Positions 15,630 through 24,380 are shown, counted from the stretch's first letter. The stretch is DNA of 26,623 bases from an uncultured Flavobacteriales bacterium (GCA_937925525.1 CALALS010000284.1:1-26623); one strand, 5' to 3'. Made by a program: numbers and translations. Notes: generated by a model from the letters alone, not told the origin.

Positions 15630-16854
15630 ATTTTTTTACGTCATAAGTTTTCTCTTTTTGTTTGTTTCTGGTAAATCACAGCAAGAAAACTACTTCTCTT
15701 TATCCGATACCTCAAACTTTGTTTCCACTTATGTAGATGCAAGTTATAACTCTAATAATCTCGGAAATAAATTTGTTAACGCTTTTCGGAATTCAGAATT
15801 TTTAACGGATGAGTTAAAAACAGCGGCATCACAAAAATTAAACGCTAATAATAGGTTTGGAGGAGATTTGTTTGTAGATATTCTTGCAAAGATTAATTGC
15901 GACACACTTTTCAAACGCCCTAATTTATCCTTGATTTTTGGATTGCAGGATAGAGAGCATATAGACTTGAAGTTCAGTAAAAATGCGTTTGATTTAATGT
16001 TTTTCGGGAATAAACCTTTTGCAGGTGATACATTTGATTTAGGTGAATTGTCTATGAATGTTTACCGTTATCAAAAGCTGAAAATTGGTTTGTTGAATGA
16101 AAACAAAGAAGAGGGAATGGTTACCGGAATCGCCATGAACTTTATCAAGGGAGAAATGAATCAAACCATTTACAGCCCAACCACCACCATATATACCGAA
16201 GAATTTGGGCGTGAGGTAAGTGTTTCCAGTTTGTCTGTTTATAATGGTTCCGATACTACCAATAATGGATTTTGGGCGTTAAATGGTGTAGGTGTTTCTT
16301 TTGATTTGTTTGGTGAGTTTGAATTGCGTAAAAGAGGGAAAATATCTTTTTATGTTACTGATATTGGTTTTATCAATTGGAATAGAAATTCTACCACAAT
16401 TTCAATAGATAGTACTACCGTTTACGAAGGTGTTGAAATTGATAATTTGTTTGACATTCAAAGCGGTTTTTCATTTACTACTGATTCTATACTTAATGAA
16501 GTTGGAGCATCAAAAAGAAACAGAATTTATATGAGTCCAACACCAATTGTATTTAACAGTTTCTTTTCAGATACCATAAATGCAAAAATGAAATACACAG
16601 TGGGAGTTTACCATCAATTGTTTGTAAATCATATCCCAAAAGTATATGCACAATTTTTTTGGTCGCCCATAAAGGAGTTTACAGTTGTACCTCAAATTAG
16701 CTATGGCGGCTACGGTAAATTTAATTCCGGACTAGGTTTGATGCTGAACACAAAAAGTCTTAATTTGGTTGTTGGAACAAGAAATTTAGAATCTCTTTTT
16801 TCTGAAAACACTTTTGGAATGAGTGTGTTTGGAGGCTTAGGTTATAGGTTTTAA
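15616..16854 (+). CDS. DUF5723-like outer-membrane beta-barrel protein
   Basis: 412 residues. Signal peptide about 1-21 (FFYVISFLFLFVSGKSQ). The mature part alternates hydrophobic and polar residues and has many short aromatic-capped strands, ending in MSVFGGLGYRF with the terminal Phe typical of outer-membrane barrels. The block GKISFYVTDIGFINWNRNS is what I associate with DUF5723. The ATG overlaps the end of the upstream lipoprotein gene by 14 bp, and the propeller gene follows 3 nt after the stop. It may be a channel or platform for the co-encoded surface proteins. The DUF assignment is from memory and is the least certain part. Confidence 0.75.
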   Translation: MLGCRFFYVISFLFLFVSGKSQQENYFSLSDTSNFVSTYVDASYNSNNLGNKFVNAFRNSEFLTDELKTAASQKLNANNRFGGDLFVDILAKINCDTLFKRPNLSLIFGLQDREHIDLKFSKNAFDLMFFGNKPFAGDTFDLGELSMNVYRYQKLKIGLLNENKEEGMVTGIAMNFIKGEMNQTIYSPTTTIYTEEFGREVSVSSLSVYNGSDTTNNGFWALNGVGVSFDLFGEFELRKRGKISFYVTDIGFINWNRNSTTISIDSTTVYEGVEIDNLFDIQSGFSFTTDSILNEVGASKRNRIYMSPTPIVFNSFFSDTINAKMKYTVGVYHQLFVNHIPKVYAQFFWSPIKEFTVVPQISYGGYGKFNSGLGLMLNTKSLNLVVGTRNLESLFSENTFGMSVFGGLGYRF

Positions 16855-16857
16855 TTT

Positions 16858-18300
16858 ATGGTAAGATATTTATATATAGTATTATTTGGTTTGCTTGTTA
16901 ATTCTATCCATGCTCAAGATACTATTTTTCAAAAAATATATGGTTCAACTTCTTCTGATTTTGGAAGAGCTGTTGTTCAAACTTATGATTATAATTTTAT
17001 TATGGCGGGTACGTCAACTTCTTTTTCCAGCAATTCTAATCACATTTGGCTCTTGAAAGTAGATTCATTTGGTAGTTACATGTGGCAGAAGAATTATGGG
17101 GGCAATAACACTGAGTGGGTTTCTGATATGATTGAAACAAGAGATTCAAACCTGCTTGTTTGTGGATATACAAATAGCTTTGGAAATGGTGGTTATGACG
17201 GGTATGTTATGAAGTTAAACTCAGTAGGAGACACTTTATGGACAAAAACTTATGGAGGAATTAAGTGGGATTTGTTTTATGAAGTTTTAGAGTCATATTC
17301 TGGAGATTATTATTTCTGCGGAGAAACATATAATACAGATGGTATTCAAGATGTATTTGTTGTAAAAACTAAGCCTAATGGTGATACGGTTTGGACAAAA
17401 AAGTTTGGTACAGACAGTATTGATGTTGCTTATGCTTTTGTTCAAACATACGATTCAAACTTTGTTTTAGTGGGTAAGACGCATATTAATGGAGGTGAAG
17501 ATGTTTATGTTTTAAAGATTGATTCACTAGGAAATTTACTTTGGTCAACTTCTTTTTCTTGGTCATTTTCTGATATTGCCTTTGACATTATACAACATAC
17601 AGATGGACACTTATTAATTACAGGAGGTTCATATTCAAGTTTGGGGTTAGGGGATAAAGACATGTTTACTCTTAGGCTTACAACCAATGGACTTAACCCT
17701 CTATTAAAATTTATTGGCGGTCCTGATGAAGACCAAGCTAATACAATTGTTTTATCAAAAAATAATAGAGTATATATTGGTGGATACAATAAATCTTTTG
17801 CTGCTGGTAAAAAGGATGCTTCATATTATCATGTAGATCAATATGGCAATTACCAATTTGGTAGGATTTTAGGTTTTAATGAAGATGAAATTATTTATGA
17901 TTCATATCCATGTTATGATGGGTCAGTAGTGTTTTTTGGACAAATTGCATCAAGGGGCTATGGTTTAGATGATTACTATTTAATAAAAACAGATACTTTG
18001 GGAAATACTACAAGCCAATTTGTAGTGATAATCGGAATGGAAGATGCAGATAAGAAAAGTGTAAATAAAATAACTATGTATCCGAATCCTTCAAATTCAG
18101 TTGTTAACATTAGTTCTTCAGAGTTTATGATTAAAAAGGTGAGTGTTTATTCTATTTCCGGTAAAAGTGTTTATAGTTACCAATTTAATGACAAAGAAGT
18201 TTCAATTTATACAAATGAAATGGAGTCGGGTGTTTATTTTTTAAATGTTATTTTAGAGAATAATCAAACGGAGATTACTAAATTAATTATTTCGCATTAA
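16858..18300 (+). CDS. T9SS-exported seven-bladed beta-propeller protein with type A sorting domain
   Basis: 480 residues. The signal peptide (MVRYLYIVLFGLLVNSIHAQ) is followed by seven tandem units of roughly 50-57 residues. Each runs from a [LV]W-x-K-x-[YF]GG strand through an ILCGxT-like strand to a D-x-xGN turn, for example YMWQKNYGG, TLWTKTYGG and TVWTKKFGT. Units 6 and 7 are the most diverged. The C-terminal 75 residues are a Por secretion tail (MYPNPSNSVVNISS..., VSVYSISGKSVYSY, ESGVYFLNVILEN, TKLIISH), which targets the protein across the outer membrane by type IX secretion. It sits in the lipoprotein/barrel run, so it may act at the cell surface with them. No enzymatic motif is seen. 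Its route depends on T9SS, whose PorT homologue nearby appears interrupted. Confidence 0.9.
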   Translation: MVRYLYIVLFGLLVNSIHAQDTIFQKIYGSTSSDFGRAVVQTYDYNFIMAGTSTSFSSNSNHIWLLKVDSFGSYMWQKNYGGNNTEWVSDMIETRDSNLLVCGYTNSFGNGGYDGYVMKLNSVGDTLWTKTYGGIKWDLFYEVLESYSGDYYFCGETYNTDGIQDVFVVKTKPNGDTVWTKKFGTDSIDVAYAFVQTYDSNFVLVGKTHINGGEDVYVLKIDSLGNLLWSTSFSWSFSDIAFDIIQHTDGHLLITGGSYSSLGLGDKDMFTLRLTTNGLNPLLKFIGGPDEDQANTIVLSKNNRVYIGGYNKSFAAGKKDASYYHVDQYGNYQFGRILGFNEDEIIYDSYPCYDGSVVFFGQIASRGYGLDDYYLIKTDTLGNTTSQFVVIIGMEDADKKSVNKITMYPNPSNSVVNISSSEFMIKKVSVYSISGKSVYSYQFNDKEVSIYTNEMESGVYFLNVILENNQTEITKLIISH

Positions 18301-18307
18301 ACTCACC

Positions 18308-19033
18308 TTGCTTTCAAAATCAAAAATAAAACTTATTCAATCCTTACGACTTAAAAAGTTTAGAAAGGAAAACGGACTTTTTGTTATAGAAGGAGAGAAG
18401 CCTGTAGAAGAAATATATCATTCAAATTATAAAATTAGAGAACTGTTTTTTGTTCAAAAACCTTCTTGGTTGCTAAATGAAAAATTTGATACAACTGAAA
18501 TATCGGAAGCTGAATTAAAAAAGATTTCTTCCTTATCAACCCCAAACAATATCCTGGCATTGGTTGAAGTACCAGAGTTGAAACTAGCTGATAGCATTTA
18601 TTCTAATAAGTTAGTTTTAGCTTTAGAAGATATAAGAGACCCGGGTAATTTAGGAACGATAATAAGAACAGCTGACTGGTTCGGGATTAAAACTATTTTT
18701 TGTTCTAAGGAAAGTGTTGATTGCTTCAATCAAAAAGTGGTGCAAAGTACAATGGGTTCAATTACCAGAGTAAATGTTCATTATGTCGATTTAGCCACTG
18801 AAATTCCCCAATTTGAAAATTCTTATATAACTGTTTTAGATGGTCAGAATGTAAAGGAAGTTGAAAAATTAACATCCGGTATCATCATTTTTGGAAATGA
18901 GTCTAATGGAGTGAGTAAAGAATTGGTTGAATTATCGAAAACCAAACTTACCATCAATAAAGTGGGAGGAGCGGAATCTTTAAACGTAGCAACCGCAGCG
19001 GCTATTTTCATGTATGAATTTTCCGGTAAATAG
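18308..19033 (+). CDS. TrmH/SpoU-family RNA methyltransferase
   Basis: 241 residues. The N-terminal substrate-binding domain is MLSKSKIKLIQSLRLKKFRK...FVIEGEKPVEE. The SPOUT knotted domain carries its three motifs: DPGNLGTIIRT (111-121), IFGNESNGV (194-202) and ESLNVATAAAIFMYE (223-237). It should 2'-O-methylate a ribose in rRNA or tRNA using S-adenosylmethionine. The target cannot be told. The start codon is TTG, supported because the family begins with MLSK-x-x-IKLI at exactly this point. It follows the propeller gene by 7 nt and overlaps the convergent FAD-dehydrogenase gene by 26 bp. I recall porT, ubiE and a TrmH-like gene being neighbours in related genomes, which fits this locus. Confidence 0.92.
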   Translation: MLSKSKIKLIQSLRLKKFRKENGLFVIEGEKPVEEIYHSNYKIRELFFVQKPSWLLNEKFDTTEISEAELKKISSLSTPNNILALVEVPELKLADSIYSNKLVLALEDIRDPGNLGTIIRTADWFGIKTIFCSKESVDCFNQKVVQSTMGSITRVNVHYVDLATEIPQFENSYITVLDGQNVKEVEKLTSGIIIFGNESNGVSKELVELSKTKLTINKVGGAESLNVATAAAIFMYEFSGK

Positions 19034-20570
19034 CCTGAGCTACTTTTACGCCATCAATTGCTGCTGAAACAATACCACCTGCATATCCTGCACCTTCGCC
19101 ACATGGATAAAGTCCGTTGACTTCGCTATGTTCTAAGGTGTCTCTGTCTCTTGGAATTTTGATAGGAGAGGAGGTTCTGGATTCTACACCAACTATAATC
19201 GCATCTTCATTTAAAAAGCCTTTCATTTTCTTTCCAAACTCTTTAAAACTTTCTTTTAAGGCTAACGAAATGGTTTTAGGTAAAACCTCATGTAAATCTA
19301 CTGAGGTAACTCCCGGAATATAAGAGCAATCTGGTAGTGAAGTGGATGTTTTAGCATTTACAAAGTCGATTAATTTTTGAGCCGGAGCTAATTGGGCTTT
19401 CTTAATTTCACCTGTATTTCCTGCCAATTTGTATGCTTTTTGTTCAATCGAACTTTGAAAATACAATCCCCTTAACTCATTATATTTTGAGAAATCTTTT
19501 AAGTCTGTTTCTTTTACTTCAGCTACAATACCTGAATTTGCGTAAGGGTTGTTTCTTTTGGATGGAGACCAACCATTGGTTACTATTTCTTTTGGACTGG
19601 TAGCACATGGCGCAATAATTCCACCTGGACACATACAAAAAGAATAAACGCCTCTATCGGCTGTTTGATTTACTAACTTGTAAGATGCAGCGGGTAAATA
19701 TTCTCCTCTATCTTCACAATTGTATTGTACGCTGTCGATGTATTTTTGAGAATGTTCTACTCTTACACCTAACGCAAAAGGCTTGTATTCAATGGTTATA
19801 TGCTTATTTTGTAGTAACTGAAAAATATCTCTGGCTGAGTGTCCGGTGGCCAAAATGACTTCATCAAAATGTAAAGTTTCATTTTCATTAATGGTAATTG
19901 ACTTAATTTTATTTCCAATGATGGTAATGTCCGTTAACTTTTTTTCAAAATGAATTTCTCCGCCATGCGTTATAATGCTTTCTCTAATTTTGGTAACGAC
20001 ATTTGGTAAGTGATTAGTTCCAATGTGTGGATGAGCATCAATTAATATATCTTCAGGAGAGCCATGTGCAACAAGCCATTCTAATATTTGTTGAACATCG
20101 CCTCTTTTTGTAGAACGGGTATAAAGTTTTCCGTCTGAGTATGTTCCTGCACCACCTTCTCCAAAGCAATAGTTTGAATCCGGATTAACAATGTGTTCTT
20201 TGGTTAATTGTGCCAAATCTCTTCTTCTTTGCCTTACATCTTTTCCTCTTTCAAAAATCACATGCTTTATACCTTGCTTAATTAATTCTAAAGCGGCAAA
20301 CATTCCTGCCGGTCCCATACCAATAATGGCTACTTGCTTTTTATCTTTTACAGAGGGAAAATCAAAAGAAAAATTAGTCTTTTTAGGTGTGTTTAAACTA
20401 AACCTTAACTGATATTTTGGTTTTCTTCCTCTTGCGTCAATAGATCTTTTAATGAGTTGGATATTTTTTAACTCACTAACGGGAATATTAGTTTTTTCAC
20501 TAATAGCCTGTTTTTGAAAGTTTTCATCAAACGCTTGTTCAGGGAAAAGAATAATGTCAATCGTTTCCAT
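19008..20570 (-). CDS. FAD-dependent dehydrogenase/oxidoreductase (COG2509 type)
   Basis: 520 residues. A small N-terminal domain (1-75, METIDIILFPEQAFDENF) precedes the Rossmann FAD-binding motif VAIIGMGPAGM (80-90, GxGxxG at 84-89) and the ERGKDVRQRRRDL segment. Later come NYCFGEGGAGTYSDGKLYTR, the GVRVEHSQKYID block, CMCPGGIIAPC and the C-terminal FAD loop GEGAGYAGGIVSAAIDG. This is the pattern of the uncharacterised COG2509 dehydrogenases, about 500-540 residues long. Substrate is unknown. The ATG overlaps the stop of the PorT gene by one base (TAATG), so translation is probably coupled to that interrupted gene, which could lower its expression. It is convergent with the TrmH gene, with a 26-bp overlap. 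Confidence 0.9.
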   Translation of the reverse strand: METIDIILFPEQAFDENFQKQAISEKTNIPVSELKNIQLIKRSIDARGRKPKYQLRFSLNTPKKTNFSFDFPSVKDKKQVAIIGMGPAGMFAALELIKQGIKHVIFERGKDVRQRRRDLAQLTKEHIVNPDSNYCFGEGGAGTYSDGKLYTRSTKRGDVQQILEWLVAHGSPEDILIDAHPHIGTNHLPNVVTKIRESIITHGGEIHFEKKLTDITIIGNKIKSITINENETLHFDEVILATGHSARDIFQLLQNKHITIEYKPFALGVRVEHSQKYIDSVQYNCEDRGEYLPAASYKLVNQTADRGVYSFCMCPGGIIAPCATSPKEIVTNGWSPSKRNNPYANSGIVAEVKETDLKDFSKYNELRGLYFQSSIEQKAYKLAGNTGEIKKAQLAPAQKLIDFVNAKTSTSLPDCSYIPGVTSVDLHEVLPKTISLALKESFKEFGKKMKGFLNEDAIIVGVESRTSSPIKIPRDRDTLEHSEVNGLYPCGEGAGYAGGIVSAAIDGVKVAQAIYRKIHT

Positions 20571-21295
20571 TATCCTTCAAAAGTAAAAGATAAGGTAAAC
20601 ATTTTAGAACGTAAATCATCTATTGGGCTGGAGAACATCGTTTTGTCCTTAACCATTACATTTCTTAATCCGTAACTCATTTTCAGCTCTATACCAAATT
20701 TGAAATAGGGCAGATAATAATCTGTTCCGAAGCCAATTTCTCCTGCAATATCATGTTTGTAAAGCTTCACTATAATATCTTTTGGATTCGTACTAATGTT
20801 GTCAGTGTTTTGCTGTGATGCAAGGTCGTACGAATACTTTGCTCCGCCAATTACATAGGCAGCGAAGTTGTTTACCCTAGCCGACTTATATTTTAAAAGA
20901 ATTGGAAAGTCTAATAAAGTGGATTCAATTGGTTTAATATATACTTCTTCTTTTTTATTTTGAAGAACAGTAAACTCAAGATTTCTTTGGGTAAAAATAA
21001 TAGATGGTATAAACCGAATGCTGAAATATCGATTAAGATTAAGAGAAGAAATAATTCCTAAGTTAAAACCACTTTGATTATCCACTACAATATTTCTAAT
21101 GGTGTCTGAAATAATAGACTCATTAAATGGCTTTGCTCTAAAAACAGAAAAACTTGCAGAGTTTCCTGCTAATACAAAACCAAAGTGGATTCGCTTTACA
21201 ACAAATTCAGTTTGGTTTTATACTTTATTTGGCTTCGAAAAAATGATTTGTGAAATTAACAAAAATAAAACTGATATGGATATGATTTTTTTCAC
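20570..21295 (-). pseudogene. porT: PorT-family T9SS outer-membrane protein, interrupted by an in-frame TAA
   Basis: The frame from GTG at 21293-21295 encodes a signal peptide (MKKIISISVLFLLISQ...), stops at codon 26 (TAA, 21218-21220), then stays open in the same frame to 20570. The continuation reads FVVKRIHFGFVLAGNSASF, matching the early PorT block, then YFSIRFIPSIIF, LLDFPILLKYKS, YVIGGAKYSYDL and a C-terminal SLSFTFEG. Without the stop it would be 241 residues, the usual PorT length. PorT/SprT is an outer-membrane barrel needed for type IX secretion. Downstream of the TAA the first standard start is GTG at 21083-21085, which would lose the signal peptide and first strands (171 residues left). 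An AGAAGAG lies 9 nt before the first GTG. The ubiE gene ends 33 nt upstream and the FAD gene overlaps downstream. It could be a sequencing error, a true nonsense mutation or read-through. Confidence 0.75.
21218..21220 (-). other. In-frame TAA inside porT
   Basis: Codon 26 of the porT frame. Flanking codons read S-K-P-N-K-V-stop-N-Q-T-E-F. Single-base changes would restore Glu, Gln, Lys or Tyr. TAA is a normal terminator elsewhere in the window (for example rpmE2 and the patatin gene), so codon reassignment is not the explanation. Confidence 0.85.
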
Positions 21296-21328
21296 TGAAT
21301 TTGCTCTTCTAACGTAATTTAACTGCTT

Positions 21329-22051
21329 TTATTTCTTTGCAATATAAATAGAGGCTACTCCAAAAAACAATCTTTTATCGTATGCTGATTTGAATCCTAC
21401 TTTTTTTAGTATTTCAATAAAATCATTCCCTTGAGGAAAGGCATTTACACTGTCAGGTAAGTAGGTGTAAGCTACTTTATCTCCCGATATTATTCTGCCC
21501 CAAAATGGTAAAATGTACTTGAAGTAAAAACCGTATAACTGCTTAACCGGAAATTTTTGTGGTTTAGAAAACTCTAGGATTACGGCTGTTCCGTTAGGTT
21601 TTAAAATTCGGTTCATTTCTGTTAACCCCAACTCAAGATTTTCAAAATTTCTAACGCCAAATGCTACGGTTGTAGCGTCAAAACTTTCATTTTCATAAGG
21701 AATACTCTCAGAGTCGCCTACTTTTAATTGAATAATTTCTGACAAACCTTTGGCTTTTACTTTTTCTATGCCTTTTTCTACCATTTTTTCTGCAATGTCT
21801 ATCCCCACTATTTTTTCAGGATTGAGTTTCATGGTTGCTAAAGCAAAATCTCCGGTTCCTGTGGCAACATCCAATATAGTTTTTGGGTTTTCCTTTGCCA
21901 GTATTTTTATGGCTTTTTTTCGCCAATTCTTATCAATTCCAAGGGACAGAAAATGGTTAAGAAAGTCATATTTACCTGAAATGTTGTTGAACATCTCAGC
22001 CACTTGCTTTTTCTTATTGTCCGAACTGTTTTTATAGGGTAATACTTCCAT
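21329..22051 (-). CDS. ubiE: Demethylmenaquinone methyltransferase MenG/UbiE
   Basis: 240 residues, the normal size for this family. It methylates demethylmenaquinone with S-adenosylmethionine in the last step of menaquinone synthesis, at the inner membrane. Visible features are the N-terminal VAEMFNNISGKYDFLNHFLSLGIDKNWRKKA block, SAM motif I DVATGTGDFA (61-70), VGIDIAEKMVEKG, the TVAFGVRNF motif diagnostic of UbiE/COQ5, and NAFPQG in the C-terminal part. Menaquinone as substrate is inferred from the phylum, which uses it. It has its own -7 box at 22068-22075 and leads a run with porT and the FAD-dehydrogenase gene. Confidence 0.95.
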   Translation of the reverse strand: MEVLPYKNSSDNKKKQVAEMFNNISGKYDFLNHFLSLGIDKNWRKKAIKILAKENPKTILDVATGTGDFALATMKLNPEKIVGIDIAEKMVEKGIEKVKAKGLSEIIQLKVGDSESIPYENESFDATTVAFGVRNFENLELGLTEMNRILKPNGTAVILEFSKPQKFPVKQLYGFYFKYILPFWGRIISGDKVAYTYLPDSVNAFPQGNDFIEILKKVGFKSAYDKRLFFGVASIYIAKK

Positions 22052-22067
22052 TCAATAAATTAGTCTG

Positions 22068-22075
22068 CAAAAGTA
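22068..22075 (-). promoter_or_regulatory. Bacteroidota -7 box for ubiE
   Basis: Minus strand TACTTTTG fits TAnnTTTG, ending 16 nt before the ATG at 22049-22051. It separates the ubiE-porT unit from the upstream kinase gene. Confidence 0.45.
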
Positions 22076-22099
22076 TTAATTAAAAAAGAATGATGAGAA

Positions 22100-23104
22100 T
22101 TACTTAGCAAGCTTTTCCAAAGCTTCTTTTAGCAAATCCTCTTTTTGAATAGGTACGACACCTACTTTTTCGCATACTAAGCCACCTGCCAAGTTTGAAA
22201 GCTCAGCAATAACTTCAAGCGGTTGTTCACAAGCTAGAATCATAGAAGCAACACTAATTACGGTATCACCCGCACCGGACACATCCGCTATATCTCTTAT
22301 GTGCGCTTTTATATGGTGTTTTGATTGATTATTTTTTATAAATACTCCGTTTTCAGAAAGAGTAATAAATGAAATTTTAGCGTGTAATATCTTTTCTAAT
22401 TCATCAATTCCTTTTTCTACTTCACTAATATTGTTTCTTTCAATTTCAATTTTTAAACCTTCGCATAGCTCTTTCAGATTGGGTTTAAATAGAGTAACGT
22501 TTTTGTAGTCAAGGAAATTTCTCTTTTTTGGGTCAACAGTAGTTGGAATATTTTTTTGTTTGGCCAGATTAACTACTTTTTCAATTAATGCTGGAGTGAT
22601 TACGCCTTTGTCATAATCTTCGAAAATAATTACGTCTATTTTTTTAGCATCAAGAATTTCAGAGATTTTTGAAAACAATTGTTCAGTTAGTGTGCTATCA
22701 ATATTCTTATCAGTTTCAGAGTCAACCCTAATCATTTGGTGATTATTACCAATAACTCTGGTCTTTACAGTTGTAATTCGTTCATTTGAGCGGATGATTC
22801 CATCACCACTCATATTTTGCTTTTCTAGCAGGCTGCTAAGTATATCTGCATCTATTTCGTTTCCAATTACAGAACATAAATGAGGAGTTCCGCCAAGTGC
22901 TTGAATATTAAGTGCAACATTTGCAGCGCCACCTAATCGATATTCTTTTTTGTTGACGGCCACAACAGGAACCGGAGCTTCGGGTGATATCCTGTTAACA
23001 CTTCCCCAGTAATAGGAATCAATCATTACGTCACCGATAATGAGAACGTTTAAGTCATTAAATCGATTAAATAATTCTATTATATTTTCTCTTGTTAGAC
23101 TCAT
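22100..23104 (-). CDS. PfkB-family kinase, D-glycero-D-manno-heptose-7-phosphate kinase-like (HldE/RfaE1 domain)
   Basis: 334 residues, one complete ribokinase-fold domain. Motifs are NVLIIGDVMIDSYYWGSVNRISPEAPVPVV (split here, 19-48), the RfaE1-type signature in which ISPEAPVPV is diagnostic, LGGAANVALN (58-66) and the PfkB signature DVSGAGDT (274-281) with catalytic Asp280. It should phosphorylate heptose-7-phosphate at C1 for ADP-heptose and LPS core synthesis. Unlike E. coli HldE, no nucleotidyltransferase domain is attached, so a separate HldE2-type enzyme would be needed elsewhere. Its ATG overlaps the stop of the aminotransferase gene by 4 nt (ATGA), so the two are translationally coupled. 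Confidence 0.9.
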   Translation of the reverse strand: MSLTRENIIELFNRFNDLNVLIIGDVMIDSYYWGSVNRISPEAPVPVVAVNKKEYRLGGAANVALNIQALGGTPHLCSVIGNEIDADILSSLLEKQNMSGDGIIRSNERITTVKTRVIGNNHQMIRVDSETDKNIDSTLTEQLFSKISEILDAKKIDVIIFEDYDKGVITPALIEKVVNLAKQKNIPTTVDPKKRNFLDYKNVTLFKPNLKELCEGLKIEIERNNISEVEKGIDELEKILHAKISFITLSENGVFIKNNQSKHHIKAHIRDIADVSGAGDTVISVASMILACEQPLEVIAELSNLAGGLVCEKVGVVPIQKEDLLKEALEKLAK

Positions 23105-24300
23105 TTTAAAAGAGCTACTGCTTTTTCAATTCTTTTAATGGATTCTATTAAAATATCATTTGAAGTGGCGTAAGAAATTCTAATATATCCTTCTGCTCCG
23201 AAAGCTTCACCACTCACTAATGCCACATTAGCTTCGTTTAACAAGAACATACATAAGTCTTGTGAATTATTTATGGTTGTTCCATTGTATGTTTTTCCAA
23301 AGAATGAGCTGATTTCCGGAAAAACATAAAATGCTCCTTCGGGTTGGTTAAGTTTAAAGCCTTCAATTTTTCCCAGTAATTCCAGTACTAAATTTCTTCT
23401 TTCTAGAAAGGCCTTTTTCATTTCATTAGTAACGCTTGGTTCTGCTAATATTGCTGCTTCAGCAGCTTTTTGAGAAATGGCAGAAGTTCCTGAGGTAAAC
23501 TGACCTTGTATTTTAGTACAAGCGTCAGCAATCCACTTAGGAGCTCCTATGTAACCAATTCTCCAGCCTGTCATAGCATAACCTTTGGAAACTCCATTTA
23601 TGGTAACTGTTTGCTCATAGATGTTTTCAAACTGTGCAATGCTTTCATGCTGTCCGACAAAGTTGATGTGCTCATAAATTTCATCTGAAACAACAATTAT
23701 ATCAGGGTAATTTGATAGCAAGTCTGCAATTTCCTTTAGTTCATCTTTGCTGTATAATGAACCGGTTGGATTGCATGGCGAGCTGTAAATAATCATTCTT
23801 GTTTTTGGAGTAATATGACTCTTTATTTGTTCAACGGTTACTTTAAAATCGTTCTCAATGTCAGTAGGAATAATAATAGGAGTAGCTTCTGCTAATTTTA
23901 TGATTTCCAAATAACTTACCCAATATGGTGCGGGAACCAAAACTTCATCCCCCTCATTTAGGATGCTTAAGGCAACATTGGCTATACTGTGTTTTGCCCC
24001 TGTAGAAACTACAATTTGTTCGGGAGCGTAATTTAAACCATTATCTCTCTTAAATTTAGTAGATATGGCACTTCTTAATTCAGGTAAGCCGGGTACAGGC
24101 GTATAGTGAGAGTAATTATCGTCAATTGCTTTTTTTGCCGCTTCTTTTATAAAGTCCGGAGTATTAAAATCAGGTTCTCCAATACTTAGATTAATTACAT
24201 CTTTTCCTTGAGCTTTTAATTCTCTTGCTAACCTTGTCATTGCAAGGGTTTGAGATTCTGCTAGTCTGCCTAGCCTAATAGCTTCTACTTTTCTTGACAT
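23101..24300 (-). CDS. Class I PLP-dependent aminotransferase, aspartate aminotransferase type
   Basis: 399 residues, the usual length of the subgroup Ib aspartate aminotransferases. Motifs are INLSIGEPDFNTP (36-48), HYTPVPGLPELR, the SPCNPTG loop with Asn177, VVSDEIY with Asp206 and Tyr209 that contact PLP, and the Schiff-base lysine in SKGYAMTGWRIGY (Lys239, with Arg247 binding the cofactor phosphate). The C-terminal RISYA holds the substrate-carboxylate arginine. It transfers the amino group between aspartate or related amino acids and 2-oxoglutarate. Prephenate aminotransferase activity is also found in this subgroup and cannot be excluded. First gene of a two-gene unit with the heptose-kinase-like gene. 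Confidence 0.93.
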   Translation of the reverse strand: MSRKVEAIRLGRLAESQTLAMTRLARELKAQGKDVINLSIGEPDFNTPDFIKEAAKKAIDDNYSHYTPVPGLPELRSAISTKFKRDNGLNYAPEQIVVSTGAKHSIANVALSILNEGDEVLVPAPYWVSYLEIIKLAEATPIIIPTDIENDFKVTVEQIKSHITPKTRMIIYSSPCNPTGSLYSKDELKEIADLLSNYPDIIVVSDEIYEHINFVGQHESIAQFENIYEQTVTINGVSKGYAMTGWRIGYIGAPKWIADACTKIQGQFTSGTSAISQKAAEAAILAEPSVTNEMKKAFLERRNLVLELLGKIEGFKLNQPEGAFYVFPEISSFFGKTYNGTTINNSQDLCMFLLNEANVALVSGEAFGAEGYIRISYATSNDILIESIKRIEKAVALLK

Positions 24301-24316
24301 ATCTAAACTTGACTCA

Positions 24317-24324
24317 CAAAACTA
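24317..24324 (-). promoter_or_regulatory. Bacteroidota -7 box for the aminotransferase-kinase unit
   Basis: Minus strand TAGTTTTG fits TAnnTTTG and ends 16 nt before the ATG at 24298-24300. Confidence 0.45.
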
Positions 24325-24380
24325 ATAAAATTGAGATTGATACGTTAATTCTTTTAATTTTACGAAAACTTTTTTGAGGT

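Noticed and set aside
21218..21220. TAA recoded as a sense codon genome-wide
   Set aside because: Other genes in the window end properly with TAA at the family-expected length, so general reassignment is excluded.
21099..21317. 72-residue plus-strand frame between porT and ubiE
   Set aside because: It is antisense to the porT signal-peptide region and start, which carry family sequence in the minus frame.
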